A DNA stretch of 64,000 bases from Eonycteris spelaea (Eukaryota; Chordata; Mammalia; Chiroptera; Pteropodidae). Shown one piece after another: positions 11,691 to 22,399 of this stretch (position 1 is its first letter; every line of letters begins with the position of its first letter). The stretch spans positions 13,663,001-13,727,000 of the forward strand of contig PUFA01000007.1 in the NCBI GenBank assembly GCA_003508835.1, written 5' to 3'. Below the pieces are notes generated by a model that had not been told where the DNA came from, searched no databases, and saw only the letters and a list, made by a program, of their open reading frames with translations. A program made the position numbers and the translations under genes.

Positions 11691-12255
11691 AACTTGGAAG
11701 CAGAAAGACCCATCCAGAGGCTCTCGCCACTTTCTCTTCTCATTCCTGGCTACAGGCTGGGCCTTCACAAGCGTCAGGACTACCTGCCCTGGCTGCTGGG
11801 GTGAAAAGCGTGACTTCCTCAGAGATTTCCACCATCCCCATGTCAATTGCCATGTGCAGTCTGAGAGAGGTATTGATTCTCACCCAGCTAGCTAGATGGC
11901 ACCCACTTCCTGTCCTGCGAACATCAGCTGCCTTCCTGGACTGTTATCTGACTCCACTATCAGCCAGTGGCATCCAGGAACACAACAGACTTCTAGGAAA
12001 AATGATGTTCTGCAAAAGTAAACGCATGTGGCTCAGGCTGATGGTAACTCTAGCAGCCATGTGTACAATGAAGCCCTTGACATTTCTTATGGCCTCTGGT
12101 ATTCAGGAGCTTGGCATGAGCTCTGGCAGTCAAGATAACCAGCCCATTGACAGGCAGTTTGGAGTTGATAACCCAAATCTTCCGAGGCTGTAGGGCTGAC
12201 TATAGTAGGATATATCATTGCTTCCCAGGAGTCTCACCTGCAAGCCTTCGTGCTT
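11691..12255 (+). other. unassigned segment with a 172-codon open frame
   Basis: One frame stays open from 11675 to 12193. Its product shows no recognisable domain. The words SGIQEHN and SGIQELG recur inside it, reflecting a short internal similarity around GGCATCCAGGAACA and GGTATTCAGGAGCT. It begins inside an LTR-like end, so it is more likely part of an uncharacterised repeat or chance than a gene. Confidence 0.3.
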
Positions 12256-12261
12256 CTTCCA

Positions 12262-12358
12262 TTTAAACCCAGCCACTTATTAGCTGGGTGAACCTGGGAA
12301 AGTTACTTCTCCTCGCTGAGTGTCCACTTCCTCAATTTTAAATAGGCATGATAACAGT
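12262..12358 (+). repeat. MIR SINE
   Basis: AACCCAGCCACTTATTAGCT, GGGTGAACCTGGGAAAGTTA and the CTTCCTCAATTTTAAATAGG part follow the sense MIR core. Confidence 0.78.
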
Positions 12359-12625
12359 GGTTGCTAACATTTATTGAGTGCCTACGATGCACCAGGCATG
12401 CTAAATGTATGGAGGTAGTCACCTCCCTCTGCAAAGACTGGCACATTCTGATATTTTAATCTGGGTTTGTCATTGTTATTATTATCTGTAAGACCATTAT
12501 CTGATGGTTCAACTTTAATTTGATATTTTAATGAGTAGGGAAACTCACATCAAAAAGCAGTGAAATCATACAGCATAATCAGTGACAGAGCAAAGCCTAG
12601 GACCCAAATCAACCCAAATTAAGGT
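12359..12625 (-). repeat. MIR SINE (antisense)
   Basis: TTGCTAACATTTATTGAGTG, CCTACGATGCACCAGGCATG, an insertion-like middle, then AGTAGGGAAACTCACATC and CAGTGACAGAGCAAAGCCTA follow antisense MIR. It abuts a sense MIR and so forms an inverted pair. Confidence 0.65.
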
Positions 12626-12639
12626 GTATGCCCAGGAGC

Positions 12640-13868
12640 AACAAACATAATAGGGTACCTAGAAATTATTTAACCTAGAATACACATGGCTTCTATGGAG
12701 ACAACTTTAAAATTCTAATGAAAAACATAAAAACTGATCTGAATAAGTGGAGATTGGAGATATTCTATACTCTTGAATGGGCAATCTCACATTATAATGC
12801 TAATGATTATTCCCAGATTAATTCATAAATTAAATGCAATCAGCTACCAGTTGGGCTTTTTGAGGAACTTGGAAAGTGGATTTTAAAATGTCTTTGAGGG
12901 AAGAGAGAGCTATGAATAGCTAAGTCAACTTTAGAAGAGAAGTGGAGAATGCCTTATCAGTCATTGAGATGTATTACAAGGTGATAGTATTGGTGCAGGA
13001 ACAAACAGATCCATGAAACATCATAGAAAGGCAAGAGTCAGACCCACGTATATATGGAGCCTAATGTGTGGCAGAGGGGGCCCTGCAATTCTATGGAGAA
13101 AGACCAGATTGTTTAGAGGAAACTGTCTCAGGGTTTGAAAAAAAAAATAAAAAAGATCCCCACCTAAAGAGGTCCCAGATGAATTAAAGATCTAACTGTG
13201 AAAGATGAAATATCAAATAATAGGGGGAAAAAAGTGAAACATCTTTGTGATCTAGGGGCAGGGAAAAATTTTCTGAACAGAAATAACGATTTCTTTTCAA
13301 AAAAGAACTTATGGACTACGTTACTAGAGAGATGGCAGGAAAGATAAGATTTTTGTAATATCTAAAATGGAAGGACATTTATATGTAGCTTATACGATAC
13401 CCTGCTACTCAACTAGAAGAGGAGAGCAATCCTGCAGGAAGATGGAAAAAGAGTGCTTAAGGATAATTACAGAATAAGAAACCTAAAAAGTTAATAGATA
13501 AATGAAGACATGATCAAAGTCATTAGCAATTAATAAATGAAAATTAAAGCAATTAAAATATCTCTTTAAATCTATTAGATTAAAAAATTAGAAAGCTGTG
13601 TAATGCAAGTGTTGGTGTGATATAGGGATAAGGAACCCACATATGCTAATCTACACTATGAGAGTGTATTTGGACTATTTCATCTGGGTTAATAAAATTA
13701 ACAATATGCATCTTCTATGGCCCAGTAATCCCACTCCTGGGCATCAGTCCCAAAAAATTCTTCCTAGAGCTCTAGAAGGGGTATTATACTTTGCAATTAT
13801 TCTCTCTCCTTTCCTAATGAAAGGCCTATATGCCTCCACCCATCTCCATATGATTTTCAGTGCCTGCC
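12640..13868 (+). mobile_element. old L1 LINE, ORF2 3' region, left part
   Basis: TCATAAATTAAATGCAATCA, AAGAGAGAGCTATGAATAGC, GGTGATAGTATTGGTGCAGG and CAGTAATCCCACTCCTGGGC appear in L1 ORF2/3' order. Many stops and gaps show that it is dead. It resumes after an MLT1-type LTR at about 14192. Confidence 0.8.
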
Positions 13869-14191
13869 TGTAAGAGGTTGCACTTTTTTGCCCCATATGA
13901 CTTGCTTTGCTCAATGAAACAGGAGTGGAAGGGATGTATGCCAATTTGAGCAGAGCTTCAAATGCCATTGCATGTTTCCTCCAGCTCTCTCTTGCTTTTT
14001 TCTTTGCTGGAAGTAGGGCTTGTCCCAAATAAAGACTGTTCATTCAGCCTGGATCCTGGAAGGAAGACACAAGGGCGTCTGTTGCCACCAGCTGCAACGT
14101 GTGGTATAAACAAGAAAGGAATCTTTGTGGTTATAAGCCACTGAGGCATTTTGCTTTGTTTTTATCACAGCAACAAAACTGACCAATACAG
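13869..14191 (+). mobile_element. MLT1-type (ERVL-MaLR) solo LTR inside L1
   Basis: CATATGACTTGCTTTGCTCA near the start and GGTTATAAGCCACTGAGGCA, TTTTTATCACAGCAAC and ACTGACCAATACA at the end match MLT1J/K-type LTRs. L1 sequence continues on both sides. The 5' edge is approximate. Confidence 0.7.
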
Positions 14192-14610
14192 GAATATATG
14201 AACTAATTGCTCATTGCATTGCTGTTCATGGTGGCAGATAGTTGGGGGCAGCCCCAGTGGTCATCACTGATAAAATGAGGTGCATTCTGCAGAGTATTAA
14301 ACCGAACTGATGGGCAAAAGATTACATGTTCACATGAAAATATGGACGAACTTTAAAAACACAGTGTTTAATGAAAATATTAAGAAATAGAATTAGATAT
14401 GTAACCAATTAACATAAAAAACCACAAAACTACAGTACTTATTTTTGTCATAATATATACCTATAAAATGATTAAGACATTGGCATGATTGTCTATGGGA
14501 TGAGAGAAGACCAGGAGTGGTATATGGAGACAAACAGAATTTTTGAATGTTCAATTAATTTAAAATTTTAAAGAGTAATTTGAAAAAAGAAAGAAGGTAA
14601 AAGAATCCAC
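14192..14610 (+). mobile_element. old L1 LINE 3' region, right part
   Basis: GCTCATTGCATTGCTGTTCA, ATAAAATGAGGTGCATTCTG and the later A-rich stretch continue the L1 3' region from before the LTR. The 3' edge is uncertain. Confidence 0.65.
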
Positions 14611-14849
14611 AGCTTCTGACAACCTGTTTAGTGCTATTTCTTCCATACCCCATTGCCTCTTGTATTACTCATACTCCCAGAATAATAATGACTTAAATCA
14701 TAAATTGCTTCATATATTTTAACTATAATATTTTCTCTGACCCCCAAATAACCCTATAATATAAGGAAGACAGAAAATTCATTTTTAATGAACATGTTTT
14801 GCAGTAGGGGCTGGGCTGTCCACTGGTTTTGTCGATAAGAAATTAATAG

Positions 14850-15045
14850 TGGCTGGCCCTGACATAGTATGTGATATGGGATGGGCATCATTCTGAGCAT
14901 TTTATAGGTATTAACACATTTAAATTTTACAACAGTTCCAATGGTAGGCCCTATTATTTCCATTATTTCCATTTTAGAGCAGAGGAAACTGTGGTATGAT
15001 GGAGTGACTTACCATGCAAATAAGAGACCTAAGATTTCAGTCTAG
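14850..15045 (-). repeat. MIR SINE (antisense)
   Basis: TCATTCTGAGCATTTTATAG, TATTAACACATTTAAATTTT and GGAAACTGTGGTATGATGGA, ending near AAGAGACCTAAGATTTCAG, follow the antisense MIR order. Confidence 0.8.
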
Positions 15046-15063
15046 ACATTTTGACCCTAGTGT

Positions 15064-15200
15064 TAGGATGACTACATATTTTAAAGTCAAAATTGGGACA
15101 GTCCTGAGAGTAAAAACAAGTGCTAATAATAATTTGTCTGGAACTATATCCATACACTAAGATGTCCTGGGAAAACCAGGGCACGTGGTATGTTGTCAAA
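15064..15200. mobile_element. GGTGACC/GGGACA-type MITE-like element
   Basis: It opens with TAGGATGACTACATATTTTA and contains TTGGGACAGTCCTGAGAG and GATGTCCTGGGAAAACCAGG. Its end, GGTATGTTGTC, is a diverged reverse complement of the start. This is an old non-autonomous DNA element with near-palindromic ends. I do not know its catalogue name. Confidence 0.5.
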
Positions 15201-15444
15201 TCCAAGCTTCTAGACACTGCTGTGCTGCCTTTCAGAAAGATGCCCAGGCCAGTGTCCTTTTTATCACAGCAAGACTGTTTAAAATCAGATCTTGACAACT
15301 ACCAGGAGAAATAACAGCAGAAATTGGCTCACTGGGTATTTAGAAAACGGAAATGGGAAATATGATCTGAGTTGGGCCCTCAGGGACATGGGTTGGAGCT
15401 GTCATTAGCAGAAGAATAAAGCCCCATCCAGGTTTTGGCTTCAT

Positions 15445-15461
15445 GGAAAGAAAGAAGAGAG

Positions 15462-15517
<56 letters not shown>

Positions 15518-15627
15518 AGAGAAGAGAAGGAAGAGAAGAGAAGAGAAGAGAAGAGAGAGAAGAGAAGAGAAGAGAAGAGAGAGAAGAGAAGAGAAGAGAA
15601 GAGAAGAAAAAAAGAAAAGAAAAAGAA
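15445..15627. repeat. 183-nt uninterrupted homopurine tract, (GA)n/(GAGAA)n
   Basis: Every base from 15445 to 15627 is A or G on the plus strand: first (GA)n, then GAGAA-type units, then A-rich. Frames through it encode Arg/Glu or Ser/Leu runs and are not genes. Such tracts can form triplex (H-) DNA. Confidence 0.97.
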
Positions 15628-15794
15628 TGAAGAATCTTGGGGCGCAAGTTCTCAATCCTGATTGGGGGCTAAATGGGCTGGTTGATGGAAATCACTTTAC
15701 TCTGATACAATCTACTTCCCCCATGCAAAATGATGATATTTCTATTCCTTTTCCACCCAACCACCTCAAGAAAAACTGATAATTCCACTATAAT

Positions 15795-16032
15795 AGGTAC
15801 ATTAAATTGATGCTTACAAAGTGGCAACATTCACTCACCACCTTATGTCCATGATTTCATTTATTCCTCACAATAATCCTATAAAGCAAATATAATTATA
15901 ATTATAATTGTTATTATATTTATTTTGCAGATGAGGACACTGAGGCTAAAAGGTGTTCAATTGCTTAGTGAATGTTACAAATTTTGTAATCAATCCAGGT
16001 CTGTCTGCCTTAGAGACAAAGCTCTAGGATAC
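15795..16032 (-). repeat. MIR SINE (antisense)
   Basis: ATTTATTCCTCACAATAATC, CTATAAAGCAAATATAATTA, GATGAGGACACTGAGGCTAA and the CAATCCAGGTCTGTCTGCCT end follow antisense MIR. An (ATTATA)n-like expansion lies at about 15890-15920. Confidence 0.82.
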
Positions 16033-17715
16033 GTATGGGCTCCCTATGTGAATTTAGCTTAGCTGTTCTCCCCTATTGGACAGGAAATAGTGATGGGTCC
16101 CAAGATTAGCTTCATTTCCTCTAAATATTAGAGAACTCATACATTCTCAGACTTGGAAAAAAATATGTGTTGACTGGAATGGAAACAAGTATCTTGGACA
16201 TTTTTTTTTTTAGTACAGAAAGAACTGGGGAAGAATAAGGTCATAGGAAAGAAAAGTCTACTCTCAGGAGGGAAGAAAGGAAAGTGCCATGATGTAGAGC
16301 AATTGAGTCACCAAAACTGGCATAACATCAATGCCTCATGCTGGTGAGAAAAGCTCTCCCTCTCCACAACTCTCCTGGCTATTGATGCCAGTGCCCAGAC
16401 CCCTCAGGCATACTCATCAAATTACTGAAATTACGAACAACTTCTTGTTGGCAGGTCCAAGGAATCTCACACAACTCCAGTATGACTCTTGAAGCTCAAC
16501 AGTCTTTATTAACCTGCTTTAGCTTTTGAAAATGGATAAAAATTAAGGGATTTGGTGTTGGTGTTTAAAGCACCCTAGGGGATAATTTTCTTGTGTCAAG
16601 CAGTAATGATCCCCCTCCTTCATCCAGGCTGCATCTAGGATAATCCAAAGGGACCTTGCATTCCTTTGTCTGTATATCACATAGTACAGAATTATAAAAT
16701 AATGTTTATTTCTGTATGATTTCCAATCAAGAGACCTTCGACTCTCATTTACCTCATTATTCTTTTTTAACTTAAATTCAAGTCTTAATATCTGAGAGAT
16801 GAAGAAGAGTGTGGTGGATTTTGTTATGACCCTATCATGGACTGTAACTGGCTTAACCTCTTTGGAACTTTATTTCCTCATCCTGCTTCAAAAAGAGAAG
16901 AAAAATGAGATTTTTTTTTTTTAAGGCCAAAAAAAATTCAGAGAAAATCACTTTGAGAATTCTTTAGTTGCTTTGGGGTAAATAAGATTAGCTTCCTAAT
17001 AGCAATTTTTGGCACAGTTCCTCAGCTAACCTAACTAAATTGAATAAATAGCTCAATGATGTGGTAAGGTGGGGGCAAAGTCGTGGTGGCTAGAAAAACT
17101 ATTTGGCAGCTGCCAAAAAAAACACACAAATATATAAAGGCAGTACTGACCCTAAGCCTTACAGGTAGAACAAAATTATTATTCCTTTTCATGCAGCTTA
17201 ACTTTCATAATACTCTCCAATGTTGGGAGATTAGCTTGGCAAATGTCCAAGAAAACAGAACAGAGGTAGCTTTTAAGGTGTTAGAATTCCCAAAAGCTAA
17301 AGCAGAGACAGGGTTAGATCCTAGGAGCAGAAATACCCCAGCAAAAATACTGCATCACTGATGCATTTACACCTAGAACAAGAGAGTTTCTTTTCAAAGC
17401 ACCTACTTAATGCCATCTTTCAGAAAAAGACACCCCTGGAAAGCACATTTTATTCTAATTTGTGATTCAACTGGTTAGGACCTTAGTGATTGAAGAACCT
17501 TCCCTCGAGCAAGGCATGAGCGCATCCTGCCTCCTATTTTCTTCTTCATTTGAATATTAATATATCCAAAGCACATGGGGTAAGAGGACTTCACAAAAAT
17601 CAAGTCTCAAATTCTTAGGACCTAGCAGACGACATTTTAAAAAATATACTATGATTTCATATTTCTACTTCCTCAAGCAAGAGTCATCTGCTGTCTAAAG
17701 AGGATTGTCAGAAAT
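16033..17715. other. anonymous non-coding segment
   Basis: No gene or named repeat is recognised. Poly(T) runs lie at 16201-16212 and 16912-16922. Short open frames lack motifs. Confidence 0.35.
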
Positions 17716-17724
17716 AGCAACAAC

Positions 17725-17905
17725 TTATATATGTGAAGTCTATCCTAAGTGCCTAGTTTTGTTCTGACCACTTTATACCTATTATCTCATTTCATCATCC
17801 TAGCAATCTTATAAGAGCACTATCGTTGTCTCCATTTTACTAATGAGGAAATTGAGGCACACACAGTTTAAATAATTTCTCAAAGATCAAAGAGCTAAGA
17901 AAAAT
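17725..17905 (-). repeat. MIR SINE (antisense)
   Basis: TATCCTAAGTGCCTAGTTTT, CTCATTTCATCATCCTAGCA, TCCATTTTACTAATGAGGAA and ATTGAGGCACACACAGTTTA match antisense MIR. The end runs into a pyrimidine tract. Confidence 0.82.
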
Positions 17906-17910
17906 AGAGC

Positions 17911-18032
17911 CCTTCCTTCCTTGCTTCCTTTCTTCCATCCTTCCTTCTTTACTTTCTTCCACCCATCCTACTTCCCCTCCCTCTTTTCTTTCGTTCCCGT
18001 TCGTTCTCGCTCTCTCGCTCTCTTTCTTTCTT

Positions 18033-18089
<57 letters not shown>

Positions 18090-18104
18090 CTCTCTCTCTC
18101 TCTC
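17911..18104. repeat. polypyrimidine tract, (CTTC)n then (TC)n
   Basis: A CCTTCCTTCC-type start gives way to (TC)n. The stretch 18018-18104 is uninterrupted pyrimidine. Serine/leucine or Arg/Glu frames over it are artefacts. Confidence 0.95.
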
Positions 18105-18284
18105 AAATTCAACATCTGTAAAAAGAGAAAGTGAAACCATTTCAGTGGTTCCCAGTTTGAGTAATCTGAGTTCTTAGGATTCCATAAGTTTAAAAATAAT
18201 GGTGGTCATTGAGCTTTTGTGACTGTATCTAATGGAAACTATAATAAACAACAAAGATTAATGGAAATGTCACTTTTATTTGGG

Positions 18285-18433
18285 GATCGGGAAACTGCAA
18301 GTGATAGAAACCTCAATCATTCTGCTAGAGCAATGAAGTTAATTTATTGGTTCCCATGACTAAACAGTACAAAGACAATCTTCAGACCCATCAATATCCA
18401 GGTGTTCAAATGATATCCTCAGGACTCCATCTT
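18285..18433 (+). repeat. unclassified interspersed repeat, left part
   Basis: CTGCAAGTGATAGAAACCTC, AGTTAATTTATTGGTTCCCA and CAAATGATATCCTCAGGACT match a common mammalian repeat pattern that I remember but cannot name. It is interrupted by a MITE-like element at 18434. Confidence 0.45.
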
Positions 18434-18526
18434 AGGGTGGACCAACCATTTGGGTTAATCTGGGACACTGAAGGTTCCTTACTGGGAAATGCCTCAGTCT
18501 TGGGAAAACTGGGACATGTGATCACC
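18434..18526. mobile_element. GGTGACC-type MITE-like element inside an older repeat
   Basis: It starts AGGGTGGACCAACCATTTGG and ends GGGACATGTGATCACC, with AATCTGGGACACTG and TTGGGAAAACTGGGACA inside. The ends are near reverse complements (GGTGGACCA against TGATCACC). It lies within a split repeat. Confidence 0.55.
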
Positions 18527-18862
18527 ATTCCCCTCTCTTCATCTGTCTGTGTCGATTATTGGTTTTATTCTCAAGTAGGCTCTCTTCATATAGCAGCAAA
18601 GATAACTACTGTAGCTCTTAACTTGCACGATTCTTACAACTAGTAACAATAGAAAAGAAAGAGTAACTAGATCCTGACAGTTCCAACAACTTTCTGTAGA
18701 TCACTCTGATTGGCTTGAGTTGAATGACCTTCTCCAAAACAATTATTAGGTCAGAGGGTCAGGTACTAGTTGGCCAGCCTAGGTCTCATGGCCACCTCAG
18801 GGCTGGGAGAAGTGAACCATATTTTTGACTATCATATAGGATGGGGTAATTTCTAGGAAGAA
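18527..18862 (+). repeat. unclassified interspersed repeat, right part
   Basis: Words such as CACTCTGATTGGCTTGAGTT, AGTTGGCCAGCCTAGGTCTC and AAGAAAGGTGCTGGAAAGAC belong to the same remembered repeat as 18285-18433. I cannot name the family. Confidence 0.4.
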
Positions 18863-18869
18863 AGGTGCT

Positions 18870-20035
18870 GGAAAGACAAAAAGAAGAGATTATTTATTAT
18901 ACTGAGCTATTTATTGACTTTTACTCCATCCCAATAATTTGCAATATAATTATTATGAAATAAATGTTTGAGAGGGAAAATCTTCTAGAAATAATGAAGA
19001 ATGGAGAAATTTCTTTAAAGAGTCCTTATTGGTAGAAAGGTTGAGAAGAACTAAACTTGACCCTGACTCACAGAGCTGTAGGAGAAACCTGAAAGTGAAT
19101 TTGCAAAGCACCATTCAGTCCCTGTATAAACAAGGATGCTTCCAAAACTTCTGTTATGTCCAATTACATGCACTGATCATCTTGCTATGTATCATGATAG
19201 GGAAACTATCACATCATGCAAATCAGAGAAAGCAAGACACCTAGGTGATCCACCACATGGAAAGATTTTCAGAGCTTATCAAAGGGACATGTGTCCCAGA
19301 GACTTTTCTCAATCGCTTTTGTCTCCTTGATCCTTAAAATTCCACTCATAGAGTTAGAAATAAGCCTTAAAAAAGGCTTTCAGGGAGGGAGGACCCTTAG
19401 ATTGAAAATCAAGGTATGCATGACTGATATCACATCTTTCAAAGCTGATTTGGCTTGAGGCAGGGCAGTGAGGTAATTGTTGGAGGGTAGGTAGCTGGGA
19501 GACTTGGGGAAAGGGTCTGAAAGAACTTAGAAAACAACAGCTTAGCTTGAAGCCAGATCAAGTGGCAGAAGCAAAATCATGAGCAGTTCACAGGCTCAGG
19601 AGCTCAGACTTCCCAGAGTCCTTGGAAGGCCTGGTTCCTTTGCTCTTTTCTCACACAAGGAACCTCTGAGTATTATCATCCAGATCAGTTCTATCTATAA
19701 GAAGTTCTAATTCTGGGGAATAAGAAAATTACAAGAAGGAGAGAAACATATTGTTATCCATCTGGATAAGAAGGATCTAGAGAAAACCCCTTCCTATGTC
19801 CATGATGCCAATGCCCCTCAGAGGCACATTTCTAGTTCCTCCAATTAGCATGGAAAATCAGCAGCTCTTAGACTCACCACAAAATGAGACCACAGACTGT
19901 AGGTGACTTCGGATTTGTCTTACTTGGTACCTGGCCCTGGTTCGATCGTTTTACAAAATGTAGGAGTTTGTTCAGGGGCTTAGGGTATTGGTCCAAGGTT
20001 TAATAAAAAACAAACAAGCAAAAACACCCAACAGA
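18870..20035. other. anonymous non-coding segment
   Basis: No gene or recognised repeat. Open frames of up to 71 codons show no motif. Confidence 0.35.
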
Positions 20036-20039
20036 AACA

Positions 20040-20380
20040 CTACTTGTGTTTTGTCTTATTAACTGTGAAATTCCTTCAAGTCTTTGGTCAAATGACAGCT
20101 TCTCAGTGAGGTATTCATTAAATGTCCGATTGAGAATTGCAGTATTCCACACCCAACTCTGTTCATCTGCCCAGCTTAATTTGTTTTCACTAGCACTGAT
20201 TCCTGCCATCTAACATACTAGATAATCTGCTTATTTATTTGTTTATTAACTTCCCCAAGGGTTCATGAAGGGAGGGATCTTGGAGGTCTTTGTTTGTTGT
20301 TCAGGCCCAGAACCTAGAGCAGTACGTGACGGTGAATACTTAGTAAAAAATATTTTGTTAAGTGAGTGTATAAAATTAAT
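20040..20380 (+). repeat. L2 LINE 3' end
   Basis: CAAATGACAGCTTCTCAGTG, the CTTATTTATTTGTTTATTAA block, GGGTTCATGAAGGGAGGGAT and CCCAGAACCTAGAGCAGTAC, ending GAATACTTAGTAAA, follow the L2 3' end in order. Confidence 0.83.
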
Positions 20381-20384
20381 TTAT

Positions 20385-21645
20385 ACATGTAAAGGATTTA
20401 GAAAAGTATCCAAAACATATTCAGCATTCAAAATTGTTAGTTTTTACTATTTTTGTTATTATGTTAAGAATTCAAAAAAGTAGAAATATTTGTTCTAAAT
20501 CCCTAATGTTAAAACAATGAAAAGCAGGAAATTCTTTTTATGATTTTTATCAACACTCTGTCCTGAATGCCTTCTGTTGCCTTTTCTCCTCTAGGTCCAG
20601 ATCACTTCATCCTTACTTAGCCTTGATCTCTGCTGTATATAGGAATCAGGGAAAGTAATTTTTAAAGTAACTATATAAAGAACCTTCATAAAGGCAATGA
20701 TAACTTTTTATTTTTTTGGTTGAGTATTAAGGGTATCAATCAATTACCCATAGGTAAATTTCAATAGGGAGGGTTGCTCCAAACTTTATTTGTGCTCTGC
20801 CAACTTTGCTAGCCTAAGGACACATTAGGAACCAGATAGTAAAACGGAGTCATGCACTCTATGTTAAACAGACTTGACCCCTCCCATCCTAAATTTTATC
20901 TTCACCCAGTGTCTATCTGATTTGGTTAGGGATTCTCAAGCCCTCTGTGAATCCTGTTTTACATACCAAGAGGTTCTTTAGAAGCCCAAAGGGTCTTTTC
21001 TTTCACCATAAACACCTCCCTCAAATCAAACATGATGAGAAATCAGGCTGTCAAAAGCCTCACCCTCACCCGCCACTTTAAAGGTTTACAAACTGCTTCG
21101 TGGATGTAATCTTTGCCAGGTTGCTCTGAAGTATATAGGGACATGTGAGGTACTTAGGGAGGGGTCGAAAGACTTTTAACATTGATCAAAAAATGTTGCC
21201 TAACAGGCAGCAGGAATATCTGGGAGAGGTTCCTCATGTGGAGGAAGTGCTCAAGACTCAGGAATGGGGTGGAGAGTGTCATGGCAGGTGATGGCCATTA
21301 AGAAGAAAGAACTGATTTTCTGAATCAAAACTGGGTAAGATGGCCCAGCATGGTGCCAGGTGAATGGCATCATGGGACTTTTTGGTGCATAAACCTGGCT
21401 TCCTCCCCACAACGACCATTTCATAACATCCTTATAGGAACCTCGAGTGTGGAATTGAGGCCAGCCTCTATTTGTCTTGTACTTGTTTGTCCTGTTGAGG
21501 CTCCTGTTCTTCTCCTGTAGCAGATGACCTCCTGTGTGGGAAGTAAGACTTAATCCAGGAATAAGAAGAGAGAGTTTTCATCCCAGTGAGGATTTCTCTG
21601 TAGAGCGAGTGTCCCATTGTGAAAATAAGGTGAGAGAAGATGACT
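20385..21645. other. anonymous non-coding segment
   Basis: No gene or named repeat is recognised. The first 400 bases are AT-rich. Confidence 0.35.
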
Positions 21646-21649
21646 CACT

Positions 21650-21706
21650 TACTCATAATTTATTTACATATTTTCAGAGCACTGGGCTAGGTAGGTGCTG
21701 GGATAA
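21650..21706 (-). repeat. L2 3' end (antisense), left part
   Basis: CATAATTTATTTACATATTT and GCACTGGGCTAGGTAGGTGC match the antisense L2 terminus. L2 appears to resume at 21956 after a MIR insertion. Confidence 0.55.
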
Positions 21707-21950
21707 CAATAACAATAATAAAATAATGACTGTATATGTCAAGACTATGTCAAGTGCCTTCCTTGATTAGTTTATTTGTCACAACAATCCTTTGAGGTAG
21801 GTACCTTATTCACACACTACTGAAAAAAATTGAGGCATAGACAGGTCAAGTAACTAGCTCCAAATCACACATGTAGTGAGTATAGAAATAGGATTAAAAT
21901 TCAAGTCTGTCAAACTTAAGATCTTCTGCTTTTAACCACCATAAAGATTT
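21707..21950 (-). repeat. MIR SINE inserted in L2
   Basis: AACAATAACAATAATAAAAT, AAGTGCCTTCCTTGATTAGT, CACAACAATCCTTTGAGGTA, GGTCAAGTAACTAGCTCCAA and a GGATTAAAATTCAAG end follow antisense MIR. Confidence 0.82.
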
Positions 21951-21955
21951 GGGTG

Positions 21956-22050
21956 GATCCCAGCACTCATGAGGTTCACAGTCTAGTGAGAAGACAGACA
22001 AATAAACATGTAACAGATGTGGTAACTGTTAAAGGGGTTGATTAATTTTA
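21956..22050 (-). repeat. L2 3' end (antisense), right part
   Basis: ATCCCAGCACTCATGAGGTT, CACAGTCTAGTGAGAAGACA and GACAAATAAACATGTAACAG match the 'CTCATGGAGCTTACAGTCTAGTGGG' part of antisense L2, continuing the piece at 21650-21706. Confidence 0.75.
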
Positions 22051-22135
22051 GCCATAGTACAATAACTTCCATAGTATGAAAATTACTGTCTGAAGCTTTT
22101 GAGTTATAACTACATACTCTATATATTTTCTATAA

Positions 22136-22353
22136 CAGGGGTTCTAAACATTGGCGGTACAGACATTTTGGGCCAGATAATTCCTTGTTGTATGGGGGTA
22201 TCCTGTGCATTATAGAATGTGTAGCAGAATCCCTGGCTTCTACCTGCTAGCTAGCATACTTTCTCTCACCCCCAGTTGTGACAACCAAAAATGTCTCTAG
22301 GCATTGCTAAGTGTCCCCTGGGAGAGAAAATGGCCTCAAGTTGAGGACCACTG
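22136..22353 (-). mobile_element. MER20 (hAT-Charlie, non-autonomous)
   Basis: It begins CAGGGGTTCTAAACATTGGC and ends TTGAGGACCACTG, with GACATTTTGGGCCAGATAAT and GTTGTGACAACCAAAAATGT inside, matching antisense MER20 end to end (218 bp). Flanking 8-mers TTCTATAA and CTCTGAAA agree at five positions, consistent with a decayed 8-bp target duplication. Confidence 0.9.
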
Positions 22354-22399
22354 CTCTGAAAGATTTATACTTTTAAAGGGCAAAAATTAGGTCTCATTC

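Noticed and set aside
15300..15640. Carnivore-type SINE with a GA-rich tail
   Set aside because: No tRNA-derived head with A and B boxes precedes the purine tract.
15435..15779. Arg/Glu-rich and Ser/Leu-rich open frames on both strands
   Set aside because: They are translations of the (GA)n/(GAGAA)n homopurine tract, with no non-repetitive domain.
17840..18140. Overlapping Arg/Glu-rich and Ser/Leu-rich frames
   Set aside because: Translations of the (TC)n tract and its flanks.
19921..19960. tRNA-like B-box word (GGTTCGATCG)
   Set aside because: No A box, cloverleaf or acceptor stem could be found around it.
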